NCBI GenBank assembly: GCA_030619925.1
Contig: JAUXAL010000048.1
Coordinates: 1 to 32,238, forward strand
DNA length: 32,238 bases
Direction of reading: 5' to 3'
Source of the DNA: Phycisphaerae bacterium
GTDB taxonomy: Bacteria; Planctomycetota; Phycisphaerae; Sedimentisphaerales; Anaerobacaceae
Shown: in pieces, positions 1-7,129 of the stretch
Layout of the letters: each line of letters begins with the position of its first letter
Numbering within the stretch: position 1 is the first letter of the stretch
The notes under the pieces: model-generated
Database searches by the model: none
The model's input: only the letters and a program-made list of their open reading frames with translations
What the model was told of the DNA's origin: nothing
Program-made: the position numbers and the translations under genes

Positions 1-170
1 CATGATAAAATCTCCTTTGTTTTGGCCGTAAGTCCTTTTTTGTTTGTTACTTACATAATAGCCGAAACGGAGGAGATTGCAAGAAAATAATGATTGTAAG
101 TCATTATTCAACATAAAGTTGCGTGTTTTACAGAAGGCTTATATTAACAATTTTTACAAAGGAGAAAGAG

Positions 171-1847
171 ATGAAAACTACAATTTCACTCGTATTGGTT
201 TTGGCATTGGTGGTAGGTCTGCCTGCGGGCGTCGCGAACGCAGATTTCACCTTCGGCACTCCCACTAATCTCGGGCCAACGGTCAACAGTTCGACTTGGG
301 ACCTTGGGGCGTGCATCCCGGCCGATGGGCTGAAGCTCTACTTCACCTCCCGTCGTCCCGGCGGGTACGGTGGTGCCGACCTATGGGTAACGACCCGGGA
401 CATGATAGACGACGAATGGGGCACGCCTGTAAATCTTGGGTCAACTGTCAACAGTTCGGCTTGGGACGTTGGGCCGAGCATCTCGGCTGACGGACTGTCG
501 CTCTTCTTTGCCTCCGGGCCGGGGCGGGGCGGATACGGTGGTCGGGACATATGGGTAACAACACGGGCAACGACAGAGGATGACTGGGGCACGCCGGTGA
601 ATCTTGGCCCAACGGTCAACAGTTCGACTTTCGACAACAGTCCGAGCATCTCGGCCGACGGCCTGTCGCTCTTCTTCGACTCCATGCGGCCGGGCGGGTC
701 AGGTTCTGGTGACCTGTGGGTAACGACGCGGCCAACGACAGACGACCCCTGGGGCACCCCGGTGAATCTTGGGCCGACGGTCAACGGTCCGGCTTCCGAC
801 GCTTTGCCGGGCATCTCGGCCGACGGCCTGGCGCTCTTCTTTAGCAGTTACGATGACGAGCCACTTCGGCCCGGCGGGTTAGGTGGATCCGACATCTGGG
901 TGACGACGCGGGCAACCGTCTCCGACCCCTGGGGCACGCCGGTGAATCTTGGGCCACCAGTCAACACTTCGGCTAGCGACTTCGGCCAGAGCTTCTCGGC
1001 CGATGGGCTGACGCTCTACTTCACCTCCAACCGGCCCGGTGGGTCCGGTAGTTACGACCTATGGCAGGCGCCCATCATCCCGATCGTTGACTTTAACGGC
1101 GACGGAATTGTTGACGGTGCAGATATGTGCATAGTGGTTGACCACTGGGGCGAATACTATCCCTTGTGTGACATCGGCCCTACACCTTTAGGCGATGGCG
1201 TCGTAGATGTCCAGGACCTGATCGTCCTTGCTGAGCATTTGTTTGAGGACGTAAACGACCCTACGCTTGTGGCGCACTGGGCACTGGACGAGACGGAAGG
1301 CAGCATCGTCTACGACAGTGTTGCTGCAAATGACGCTGTTGTGATTGGTGAGCCGGTCTGGCAGCCTGCTGGCGGCGCGGTGGATGGTGCGCTGGCGTTC
1401 GACGGGATTGATGATTATGTTAGCACGCCTTTTATCCTGGACCCGTCAGATGGGGCGTTCAGCGTCTTTGCCTGGTTAAAAGGAGGGGCTGCAGGCCAGG
1501 TTATCATCTCTCAAACAGGCGGTGCGAATTGGCTTTTGGCCGATCCATCCGAAGGGAGACTTAGGACCAGCTTATCACGTCCTGCTGGTGGTCGGTCTGC
1601 CCCGCAGCCACTAATATCAGAATTCGTAATCACCGATGGCAACTGGCATCACGTAGGCTTTGTGTGGGATGGGTCCAACAGAATGCTGTACGTTGATGAC
1701 GTGGAAGTGGCCAGAGACACGCAAGTTGGTTTAGAAAGTTCAGAAGGCGGCCTGTACATTGGTGCCGGCAAGAATCTCGAACCGGGCAGCTTCTTCTCCG
1801 GCCTGATTGATGACGTTCGCATATACGACCGGGCGATAACTCCATAG
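171..1847 (+). CDS. Secreted PD40-propeller / dockerin-like / LamG protein
   Basis: Predicted 558-residue exported protein. The ATG at 171 is chosen because AAAGGAG lies just upstream and a signal peptide follows directly (MKTTISL, then a hydrophobic stretch ending near AFA-like VANAD). Residues about 24-310 hold five copies of a roughly 57-residue repeat with the signatures WGTPVNLGPTVNSS, SADGLSLFF and RPGG..GSDIWVTTR, which is the PD40/WD40-like beta-propeller pattern. A dockerin-like calcium segment follows (FNGDGIVDGAD, then GDGVVDVQDL), and then a LamG/concanavalin-type domain of about 190 residues (LVAHWALDE, GIDDYV, DGNWHHVGFVWDG, IDDVRIYDRAI). The protein stops soon after LamG with no visible anchor. 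Function is unknown; carbohydrate or surface binding is an inference from the domains. This domain combination is the main hint that the host is a planctomycete. The 170 nt upstream show no other gene. Confidence 0.88.
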   Translation: MKTTISLVLVLALVVGLPAGVANADFTFGTPTNLGPTVNSSTWDLGACIPADGLKLYFTSRRPGGYGGADLWVTTRDMIDDEWGTPVNLGSTVNSSAWDVGPSISADGLSLFFASGPGRGGYGGRDIWVTTRATTEDDWGTPVNLGPTVNSSTFDNSPSISADGLSLFFDSMRPGGSGSGDLWVTTRPTTDDPWGTPVNLGPTVNGPASDALPGISADGLALFFSSYDDEPLRPGGLGGSDIWVTTRATVSDPWGTPVNLGPPVNTSASDFGQSFSADGLTLYFTSNRPGGSGSYDLWQAPIIPIVDFNGDGIVDGADMCIVVDHWGEYYPLCDIGPTPLGDGVVDVQDLIVLAEHLFEDVNDPTLVAHWALDETEGSIVYDSVAANDAVVIGEPVWQPAGGAVDGALAFDGIDDYVSTPFILDPSDGAFSVFAWLKGGAAGQVIISQTGGANWLLADPSEGRLRTSLSRPAGGRSAPQPLISEFVITDGNWHHVGFVWDGSNRMLYVDDVEVARDTQVGLESSEGGLYIGAGKNLEPGSFFSGLIDDVRIYDRAITP

Positions 1848-1946
1848 ACAATCCGGTCACTGGCGGATTAGGGCTGTGAGCACGGAGGCTTGCGGTACTT
1901 TTTTCACCACTTGAGATGGTTTATGGTAAATAATGCTTATTAGATG

Positions 1947-1997
1947 AAGCCCCTGCTACCCTCACTTCTCCTCCGCATGTCAGCAGGGGCTTTCTTA
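1947..1997 (+). terminator. Hairpin terminator after the secreted-protein gene
   Basis: A perfect 11-bp inverted repeat (AAGCCCCTGCT at 1947-1957, AGCAGGGGCTT at 1982-1992) is followed by TTCTT. The loop is long (24 nt). It lies 100 nt after the stop codon of the secreted protein and probably ends that transcript. Confidence 0.6.
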
Positions 1998-2131
1998 TTG
2001 CCGCTAAAAACCGTTGTTGGGCAGGAAACATGTACGCCTATATTAGCTTTGAGGATATGCAGGAGGGAGTTGCGGGGTTGTATGAGGAGGGACAGCCTAA
2101 GGATTGACACAGGTTTTTCAGCTTTTTTCCT

Positions 2132-2233
2132 TTAATCCGTGCTAATCCGCGGTTACTTACTATTGAATTATCAGTGTCAATCCGTGTCAATCCTGTCTAA
2201 AAAAACTTCGTGTTAATCCGTGTCAATTCGTGG
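2132..2233. repeat. Degenerate AATCCGTG/GTGTCAATCC repeat tract
   Basis: The motif AATCCGTG and variants (TTAATCCGTG, GTCAATCCGTGT, GTTAATCCGTGT, GTCAATTCGTGG) recur about six times in 100 nt. No reading frame here looks coding. Between the terminator at 1947 and the promoter at 2292 I see only this tract and a partial TCCC/GGGA inverted repeat near 2250-2270. I recall similar tracts between genes in many environmental genomes, but copy number cannot be tested here. Confidence 0.55.
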
Positions 2234-2291
2234 CTATATTTTAATAGATCCCTCGACTATCCTCGGGACGGCGTCTGTGGTTAAATTTTAC

Positions 2292-2320
2292 TTGACGGCC
2301 AAGCTCTCACTGGGTATAAT
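2292..2320 (+). promoter_or_regulatory. Sigma70-type promoter
   Basis: TTGACG (2292-2297), a 17-nt spacer and a consensus TATAAT (2315-2320) would start a transcript near 2327. This transcript would run through the Lys-Pro-Asn repeat region and could include the isomerase gene at 2951. Confidence 0.65.
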
Positions 2321-2351
2321 ACACCTCAACTAATGGATTAGGATCACAATA

Positions 2352-2376
2352 AATCGTCAATCGTCAATCGTCAATC
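2352..2376. repeat. AATCGTC tandem heptamer
   Basis: Three exact copies of AATCGTC are followed by a partial fourth, directly downstream of the 2292 promoter. The role is unknown; it may be part of the same repeat DNA as the following region. Confidence 0.7.
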
Positions 2377-2393
2377 AGAAAGGGGGGTTCCCA

Positions 2394-2909
2394 ATGGCCA
2401 GCGAAACCCAAACTTGTGCCATAGGTATCCTCGCTAACCGGCCCAACGCGCAAGAATCTGACAGCCCCCGGACTGCGCCGATGGAGAAAACTACGAAAAG
2501 TTTGACCTTTTTTATGCAAAACAAACCCAATTTTCAAAAAGCCAAAATGAATGTAAACTCATTTATAACAAAGGATTACAGAAAAAATGACGCTTTCTCA
2601 GTCCAAAAAAACAAACCCAATTCAAACCCAAACAAAGCCAATTTCAAACGCGACGACGGCTCTTCTGCTTATTACACAAGGGATTGCCACGGTACTCACA
2701 AGATCAACAGGGCCGTTGAGGGCAAGGGCAGCGAAAAAGGTCCGGCAGAAAAGGTAAACGCAAGAGCCCAAAAGTCTTTTCGAGAGGAAAATGGTATTGA
2801 CGGCCCGGCAGTATTTGGGTATCCTGTTGTGTTGGATTGTGATATAAAGGGGCGCGAAACTCAAAGCGGTGTTGTGGAGCGGCACAGAGGCTCGAAAAGG
2901 CTGAATTAA
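2394..2909 (+). CDS. Doubtful 171-residue reading frame in Lys-Pro-Asn-rich repeat DNA
   Basis: The frame opens with ATG 13 nt after a G-rich stretch and could be translated from the 2292 promoter. Its middle part, however, is low-complexity and rich in Asn, Lys and Pro, with repeated KPNF and KPNSNPNKANF signatures. I recall this text as the translation of a dispersed repeat in Phycisphaerae-type genomes, not of a protein family. The second half (from about residue 95) has no recognisable domain and no predicted membrane segment. An equally long frame exists on the opposite strand, which argues against real coding pressure. I list it so that the 560-nt stretch is described, but I favour non-coding repeat DNA that carries a leader for the isomerase gene. 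Confidence 0.25.
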   Translation: MASETQTCAIGILANRPNAQESDSPRTAPMEKTTKSLTFFMQNKPNFQKAKMNVNSFITKDYRKNDAFSVQKNKPNSNPNKANFKRDDGSSAYYTRDCHGTHKINRAVEGKGSEKGPAEKVNARAQKSFREENGIDGPAVFGYPVVLDCDIKGRETQSGVVERHRGSKRLN

Positions 2910-2950
2910 AAAGGGCCGGCTACAAGCAGCTATAGGCAGGAAGTAAAACC

Positions 2951-3799
2951 ATGATAAAGTTGGGCATGCACGTAGATAATTGGCGGCACCTGGATGTTTC
3001 TTACGATGTGCCTTGTCAGTTCGCCAGGGACAACGAGATGGAATACGTCGAGTTCGGTACGATCGACGGGGACTACTTTGTTCAGGCGTTGGGATATAAT
3101 CCGCACATCCCGCTTCATTCTGACCCGATGAAGCTAAAGGGCTACCTGGACTCGATGGGGCTGAAGGCCTCACAAATTGACGCGGCGTATCCGATGTCGT
3201 GTCCGGAGGGCCAGTATCGCGGTATCGGCTACACCACCCGGGCCATCCAGTTCGCCAAGGCGCTTGAATGCCCGTGCGTGGACACCACTGACGGCGGCCG
3301 TAAACCGGAAGGGTACACTGATGACGAAGTGATGGCCCTGATGAAGCAATACTACCGCGTGGTGCTGGAGTGGGCCCAAAGATACGAGATCATCATCAAT
3401 GTCGAGCCGCACGGCCCATACACGACGAACCCGGAGACCATGGAGCAAATCCTGAACTTTTACGACTCGCCCTATTTGAGGATGAACTTCGACACGGGTA
3501 ACACCTTCATCGCCGGGCAAGACCCGGTCGCGTTCCTCCAGCGGTTCCGGGACAAGGTTTCACACTGCCACATTAAAGACGTCAGCGAAGAGCTTGCCCA
3601 GGCTGTGCGCGGCGGGCTGACAGGCATCGCCTCATCCGTGGTAGGTATCGGTGAAGGGGTCAACGCCGAAAATATTGCAGGCTGTATCGAACTGCTCAAG
3701 GAAATCAACTGGGACGGCGTACTATCGATAGAATGCGAAGCGGCACCCGGCAAGATTGAACAAAGCCTCGATTGGCTGCGTAAGGAAATCGCCCGATAG
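2951..3799 (+). CDS. Sugar phosphate isomerase/epimerase (xylose isomerase-like TIM barrel)
   Basis: The 282-residue protein matches the AP endonuclease 2 / xylose isomerase-like TIM-barrel family in length and layout. The start MIKLGMHVDNW is preceded by GGCAGGAAG. Barrel-strand signatures include EYVEFGTIDGD near residue 35, INVEPHG near 150 (metal-site Glu), MNFDTGN near 177, CHIKDVS near 204 (His and Asp ligands) and LSIECE near 262. These positions supply the usual Glu-Asp-His-Glu metal site. The likely reaction is isomerisation or epimerisation of a sugar or sugar acid; the substrate cannot be read from the sequence. The gene stands alone, with about 200 nt before the next gene. A weak hairpin follows it. 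Confidence 0.85.
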   Translation: MIKLGMHVDNWRHLDVSYDVPCQFARDNEMEYVEFGTIDGDYFVQALGYNPHIPLHSDPMKLKGYLDSMGLKASQIDAAYPMSCPEGQYRGIGYTTRAIQFAKALECPCVDTTDGGRKPEGYTDDEVMALMKQYYRVVLEWAQRYEIIINVEPHGPYTTNPETMEQILNFYDSPYLRMNFDTGNTFIAGQDPVAFLQRFRDKVSHCHIKDVSEELAQAVRGGLTGIASSVVGIGEGVNAENIAGCIELLKEINWDGVLSIECEAAPGKIEQSLDWLRKEIAR

Positions 3800-3819
3800 A
3801 ACACTATTTCCCGCGTGTC

Positions 3820-3843
3820 CGCTGTGCGGCTACTCACACAGCG
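3820..3843 (+). other. Hairpin after the isomerase gene
   Basis: CGCTGTG (3820-3826) and CACAGCG (3837-3843) form a perfect 7-bp stem with a 10-nt loop, 21 nt after the isomerase stop codon. There is no U-run, so it is at best a weak or factor-dependent terminator. Confidence 0.35.
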
Positions 3844-3998
3844 AATAGAATCTAAGAGATGCTGGCCAAACGCAAATGGTAGTCTATAATCTATGAAGAT
3901 TTGGACTTTAGATAGAAGATGAATAAAATCCGGTTGGAACTTGATGCAACCGTAATAGTCGAAACATTAAATTTGGGGAAAACGAGGTATTAACCGGC

Positions 3999-4382
3999 AT
4001 GGACAAAAAAGTTGGCGTTGAAATAACAAGTGAGGGAAGCGCATCGGTAGTGGCTTTCAAGTCTGCTTCAATAAGTGGTGTGGAAGAGATAGCCGTCGCT
4101 TCCGAACAGATAAAGAAATTTATTGATGAGAACCATCCGAACAAGCTAATATTCGACTTTGAGGGAGTAAAGTTTTTCTCATCCCAGGTTCTGGGGCTAC
4201 TTTTGGACATCCGAGTGAAGCTGAAAACATGTAACGGCGAAGTTGTGATTAGTGCGATAAATCCCCAATTGCACAGGGTTTTCAAGATAACGAATCTTGA
4301 TAAGATGTTCAGATTTTTCCGGGATAAGGAAAGTGCCATCAAAACAACGGGCACAAATGCCGACCCGCTTTCGCGCGGGTGA
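3999..4382 (+). CDS. STAS-domain protein (anti-anti-sigma factor-like)
   Basis: The 127-residue protein has one STAS domain like SpoIIAA/RsbV. After beta strands near residues 5-25 and a helix near 32-45, the signature strand NKLIFDFEGVKFFSSQVLG contains the Ser-Ser pair where this family is phosphorylated by an anti-sigma kinase. A helix and the strand VVISAINPQLHRVFKITNLDKMF follow, which is typical of the family. By analogy it would release a sigma factor by partner switching; no kinase or sigma gene is visible nearby. The ATG at 3999 has GAGG about 13 nt upstream, which is a loose spacing. The last residues (ADPLSRG and the stop codon) are encoded by a palindromic repeat, so the natural C-terminus may have been replaced. 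Confidence 0.82.
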   Translation: MDKKVGVEITSEGSASVVAFKSASISGVEEIAVASEQIKKFIDENHPNKLIFDFEGVKFFSSQVLGLLLDIRVKLKTCNGEVVISAINPQLHRVFKITNLDKMFRFFRDKESAIKTTGTNADPLSRG

Positions 4383-4429
4383 CATATCATTGCCCGTATC
4401 AAGTAGGGGCCACGCCCTGCGAAAGCAGG
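4363..4429. repeat. Paired palindromic repeats between the STAS and ACT genes
   Basis: Two hairpins lie about 35 nt apart: ACCCGC/GCGGGT (4363-4380), which includes the STAS stop codon, and CCTGC-GAAA-GCAGG (4416-4429) with a GNRA-type loop. The opposite strand translates to CHPRESG and SPAFAG, text I recognise as typical of dispersed intergenic palindromes in many bacteria. Confidence 0.6.
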
Positions 4430-4457
4430 ACTGTGTTTGGTCAGAGAGGCTGACGTT

Positions 4458-4931
4458 ATGTATATTGTGACACAATTTTCGATGTTCATGGTCAACAAGC
4501 CGGGCGTGCTGGCGCAGGTACTCGGCGAATTTGCACGAGCTAAGATTAATATCATAGCGATAACAATGATGGATTCCGTGGAACACGGGGTTATGCGGGT
4601 AGTTTTTGCTGCGCCGCAGAGAGCAAAAGAGGTGCTGCTAAAACTAAATATGCCCTATAACGAGACAGAGGTTTTGTGTGTGACGCTGACCAATAAATCC
4701 GGTGCGCTGGCGGCGGTGGCAGAGAAACTGGCGAAGAACCATATTAATATTTCGTACGCATATTGCACCGCAGGCGCAAAGGGCGGGCGAACAACCGGCG
4801 TTTTAAAAGTCGCCGACGTGAAGAAAGCAATGAGAGTTCTCCGTAAGGAGTCCCCAGGATTACAGCAAGATCATAAGAGGGACAGCAAGTCGCACCCGGT
4901 GGTCAGACGCTCACGATCTTCGAGAAAATAA
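4458..4931 (+). CDS. Tandem ACT-domain protein
   Basis: The 157-residue protein consists of two ACT domains. The first covers about residues 1-70 (FSMFMVNKPGVLAQVLGEFA, INIIAITMMD). The second covers about 72-135 (CVTLTNKSGALAAVAEKLA, INISYAYC). ACT domains bind small ligands, often amino acids, so this is probably an amino-acid-responsive regulatory protein; stand-alone tandem ACT proteins are common and mostly uncharacterised. The ATG at 4458 is preferred over a TTG at 4437 because AGAGAGG sits 8 nt before it. The last 25 residues are basic, Ser-rich and probably disordered. The gene follows the STAS gene after two hairpins, so co-transcription is uncertain. Confidence 0.85.
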   Translation: MYIVTQFSMFMVNKPGVLAQVLGEFARAKINIIAITMMDSVEHGVMRVVFAAPQRAKEVLLKLNMPYNETEVLCVTLTNKSGALAAVAEKLAKNHINISYAYCTAGAKGGRTTGVLKVADVKKAMRVLRKESPGLQQDHKRDSKSHPVVRRSRSSRK

Positions 4932-5010
4932 GAGCACAAGTGCACAAGTCATAAGTACCCTTGTCAAATCTTGATTGGATGAGCCGATGAGCTGTTTTTT
5001 GTAAAGGCAG

Positions 5011-5040
5011 TTGACATGAAAGTCGGCGGGATGGTATATT
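5011..5040 (+). promoter_or_regulatory. Promoter of the tRNA-Asp gene
   Basis: A consensus -35 TTGACA (5011-5016) and a near-consensus -10 TATATT (5035-5040) are separated by 18 nt. The predicted start near 5047 lies about 15 nt before the mature tRNA 5' end. Confidence 0.8.
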
Positions 5041-5061
5041 ACAGTTTCTGATTGAGATTAC

Positions 5062-5135
5062 GGGGCCGTAGCTCAATTGGTTAGAGCATCGGACTGTCGA
5101 TCCGAAGGTTGCGCGTTCGAGTCGCGTCGGCCTCG
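5062..5135 (+). tRNA. tRNA-Asp (GTC)
   Basis: A full cloverleaf can be folded by eye. The 7-bp acceptor stem pairs GGGGCCG with CGGCCTC (one G-U pair). The D arm is GCTC...GAGC. The anticodon stem is TCGGA/TCCGA around loop CTGTCGA, giving anticodon GTC. The T arm has loop TTCGAGT. The discriminator base is G, as expected for tRNA-Asp. CCA is not encoded. The gene lies about 1.3 kb upstream of the magnetosome cluster. Confidence 0.95.
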
Positions 5136-5989
5136 TTTTGTAACTGAAGGGCTATCAAACAGTTATTTTTGCCGGCCCTTCGGCGTCCCGGCCTCCAATC
5201 ACCCACCCCCAATATTTGGTCCGCCTACAATGAGAATTTCTCTGCTCACGACAACCGTTTTGAGCCTGCCGTTAACAATTCTTTCAATGTGCATATCGGG
5301 AAAATCTAACAGTGCTATTGTTAGATTGAACATAATTCTTACTCAAACTTAGGCCTTTTTTTGAAGGTTCTGCGGGCAGGGTAAGTCATTGCTGTAACGC
5401 TCTTGCTTCAAAGTGTTCACATTTGCCCAACTCGCTGCCTTGCTACTTGTGCTTATGTAAAGCGCTGGACAAACCAGCGTACTTGCGAGACTATAGGGTT
5501 GGGGCCAATTAGTGAAATGTCAGACAATCGCCGGTTTTCGAGCGATTAGGCGATCTTGCTTTTGCAGCAAAACTCTTCAAACGAATGTGAAATTCTTCAC
5601 TTGAGCCAACATGGAGAGTCAAGACCAATGTCTTGAAGCCTTACAAATACTTATAACATATAGCTTTACAACTAACATCCATTGCAAATCGCTGGAAGCT
5701 TGATAAAACCCCTGAGTTTTAGGGGGATTCAATAATTGACGCCGGTCGCCCCTTTTCTATTAACTACTCTGCAGAGGGCCCAAACAAATGCGAAAGACTT
5801 CTGTAGAGTGAGAGTGAATTTGTGTAAAATGTTGAAAAACGAAGCAAGGTTCTACTGCAGATGGTCTAATGATAGAAAGGTCAGGACTAAAATCATCCTT
5901 TGAAAAATTTTTGAAAAAATTTGCATATAAAATGTTTTTTTTGTTGAAAACTTACAAACCTTCGGTTAATTAGAACAATAATAAAAAAT

Positions 5990-6169
5990 TAGCTCAGTGG
6001 ACGATGCTACACTATCCATAGATGTATGATAAGCCCCATATACCAGGGGTGGGTAGAGTACCAGCAATGGATTGCAGGAGTTTTTTAGAATTTGTCTAGA
6101 TTTAACGAATCAAGGCATGATAATTTAACCCAGTTGGTTATTCCGATGGATAGTCGGCCGGGTTTTTTT
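5990..6169 (+). ncRNA. Candidate structured small RNA or leader RNA
   Basis: Several nested helices can be drawn: TGCT 6005-6008 with AGCA 6063-6066, CTATCC 6012-6017 with GGGTAG 6051-6056, and CCCC 6034-6037 with GGGG 6046-6049. The segment ends in a strong terminator at 6127-6169 although no gene precedes it. A weak promoter-like pair (TTGAAA at 5944, TAATTA at 5967) could start it. It matches no riboswitch or RNA class that I recognise, and both its ends and its existence are inference. Confidence 0.35.
6127..6169 (+). terminator. Strong intrinsic terminator
   Basis: AACCC pairs with GGGTT, and the pairing continues inwards with one mismatch and several G-U pairs for about 16 further positions. 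It is followed by a run of seven T. It separates whatever is transcribed upstream from the magnetosome cluster. Confidence 0.75.
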
Positions 6170-6221
6170 ATTTACCTTATTATTGTCGAATGCCGGGCAA
6201 AAACTTTAATAAAATCAGGTC

Positions 6222-6263
6222 TTTTGCAGAAAACTTAAAACACAATAGAACATTTCTGCAAAA
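6222..6263. promoter_or_regulatory. 11-bp inverted repeat upstream of the HTH gene
   Basis: TTTTGCAGAAA (6222-6232) and TTTCTGCAAAA (6253-6263) are perfect inverse copies 20 nt apart, with about 170 nt to the start of the HTH gene. They may form an operator, possibly autoregulatory; no binding evidence exists. Confidence 0.4.
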
Positions 6264-6432
6264 TAGATTTGTGTAAAATGTGTAAGATAGTAGCGAAGTT
6301 CAGAGTAATCTCGACATCCAGGTTTGGCCAGTGAAAAGAACTTTCAGGTCGGTTAAGAACCTAATAAATGAATGAGTCCTAAATAACTGCATCAAAACAA
6401 ATGATTTTGGCTGATAAAAGGAGTATAATTCA

Positions 6433-6921
6433 ATGACTGTCATTTCTGTTGCAAGAAAAGAGGCGGTCAGGGGTCATAAGAGTAAACCGCGAAGCGGTTA
6501 CATGACAACGACTGAGCTGGCAAGACTCTGTGGGGTGTCGCGTTTCACTATTATTAATTGGGCCAAACAAGGCAGGATTAAAACGATAAGGACTGTTGGG
6601 AGGCATTACCGGATACCGGCATCGGAAGCGTTAGCTCTGCTTAGAACTTTCAATCAGGAAAAAAAAGCCTCATCATCCGGCTCAGGAGGGCACTGCCGGC
6701 AACAGACGCCGACAACAAACAGCGATGAGAAACGTGGAAATTGTTTAACAAGTAATGAAAAGAATAAGCAGCCAAAGGCTAAAAAGAAGAATATTCTGTA
6801 TACTTTCGTTTACGGTACCGGTCTTGGCGCACACATGCTGAAAGAGAGAGCCGTAAATCTAAGAGGGAGGCTTGCAGGTAAGCCCAAAACTAAGAAACAG
6901 ACGGAAAAATGTACTGCTTAG
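6433..6921 (+). CDS. Excisionase/MerR-type helix-turn-helix protein at the head of the magnetosome cluster
   Basis: The 162-residue protein carries a winged-helix DNA-binding domain of the excisionase/BldC/MerR type at about residues 24-72 (TTTELARLCGVSRFTI, INWAKQGRIKTIRTVGRHYR, IPASEALALL). The last ~90 residues are basic, Ser/Lys-rich and probably disordered, with no effector domain. The start at 6433 is supported by AAAAGGAG about 10 nt upstream; an internal ATG at 6502 directly before the HTH is an alternative. Position suggests a local transcription regulator of the magnetosome genes, or an excisionase relic of an island; both are inference. Known magnetosome clusters do not, to my memory, have a standard regulator of this type. 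Confidence 0.75.
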   Translation: MTVISVARKEAVRGHKSKPRSGYMTTTELARLCGVSRFTIINWAKQGRIKTIRTVGRHYRIPASEALALLRTFNQEKKASSSGSGGHCRQQTPTTNSDEKRGNCLTSNEKNKQPKAKKKNILYTFVYGTGLGAHMLKERAVNLRGRLAGKPKTKKQTEKCTA

Positions 6922-6955
6922 CGTCAAACAGATTCGACCAAGAAGGTGCAGAAGA

Positions 6956-7112
6956 ATGAGATTGGGAATTATTGGTTGGTGGGATTGCTCCGGAGATTGG
7001 GATTTGGGACCTGGAGTATCGCTGGTGTTTTGTTGAAATTGTTGAAGCGGTGGTTGCCCTCGGGCTAATCATAGTGCGAACGCTGGCCACAGCGATTGCA
7101 ATGTTAAGATGA
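6956..7112 (+). pseudogene. Degenerate frameshifted mamI-like copy
   Basis: From ATG 6956 the frame reads MRLGIIG, matching the start of the two mamI-like genes downstream (MKLGIIG). A one-base shift near 6977 moves the homology into the next frame: GGIAPEIGIWDLEYRW, then CFVEIVEAVVALGLIIV, then LATAIAM and TGA at 7110. The span of 157 nt equals 52 codons plus one base, consistent with a single-base insertion. An AAGAAGGTG ribosome-site motif upstream also resembles those of the intact copies. A TTG start in the second frame could still give a short protein. This is therefore a decayed third copy or, less likely, a sequencing error; the additional substitutions favour decay. Confidence 0.7.
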
Positions 7113-7129
7113 GAAAGGAGTAAAGTCAA

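Larger units (their letters stand above)
5818..6281 (+). repeat. 15-bp direct repeat ATTTGTGTAAAATGT
   Basis: ATTTGTGTAAAATGT occurs exactly at 5818-5832 and again at 6267-6281, and the flanks keep some similarity (GAAGCAAGGTTC versus TAGCGAAGTTC). The two copies bracket the candidate RNA and its terminator. They may be regulatory sites or ends of a duplicated leader. Confidence 0.55.
5136..6432. other. AT-rich gene-free region upstream of the magnetosome cluster
   Basis: About 1.3 kb between tRNA-Asp and the first gene of the cluster has no credible coding frame. It contains a perfect 9-bp inverted repeat at 5303-5327 (AATCTAACA and TGTTAGATT, 7-nt loop), a 15-bp direct repeat, a candidate structured RNA with a terminator, and an 11-bp inverted repeat; the latter items are listed separately. 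There are long A/T runs at 5905-5950. I see no integrase, no transposase and no copy of the tRNA 3' end. Confidence 0.7.

Noticed and set aside
2622-3173. 183-residue - strand frame over repeat DNA and the isomerase start
   Set aside because: It overlaps the well-supported isomerase gene and has no protein signature.
3908-4555. Long - strand frame opposite the STAS gene
   Set aside because: It is antisense to a clear STAS domain and runs through palindromic repeat text (CHPRESG, SPAFAG).
5062-5135. tRNA 3' end as an attachment site with a second copy in the window
   Set aside because: No repeat of the tRNA 3' end was found near 28.6-32.2 kb, and no integrase gene is present.
5077-5352. Open frame of 91 residues over the tRNA
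   Set aside because: It overlaps tRNA-Asp and shows no ribosome site or protein features.
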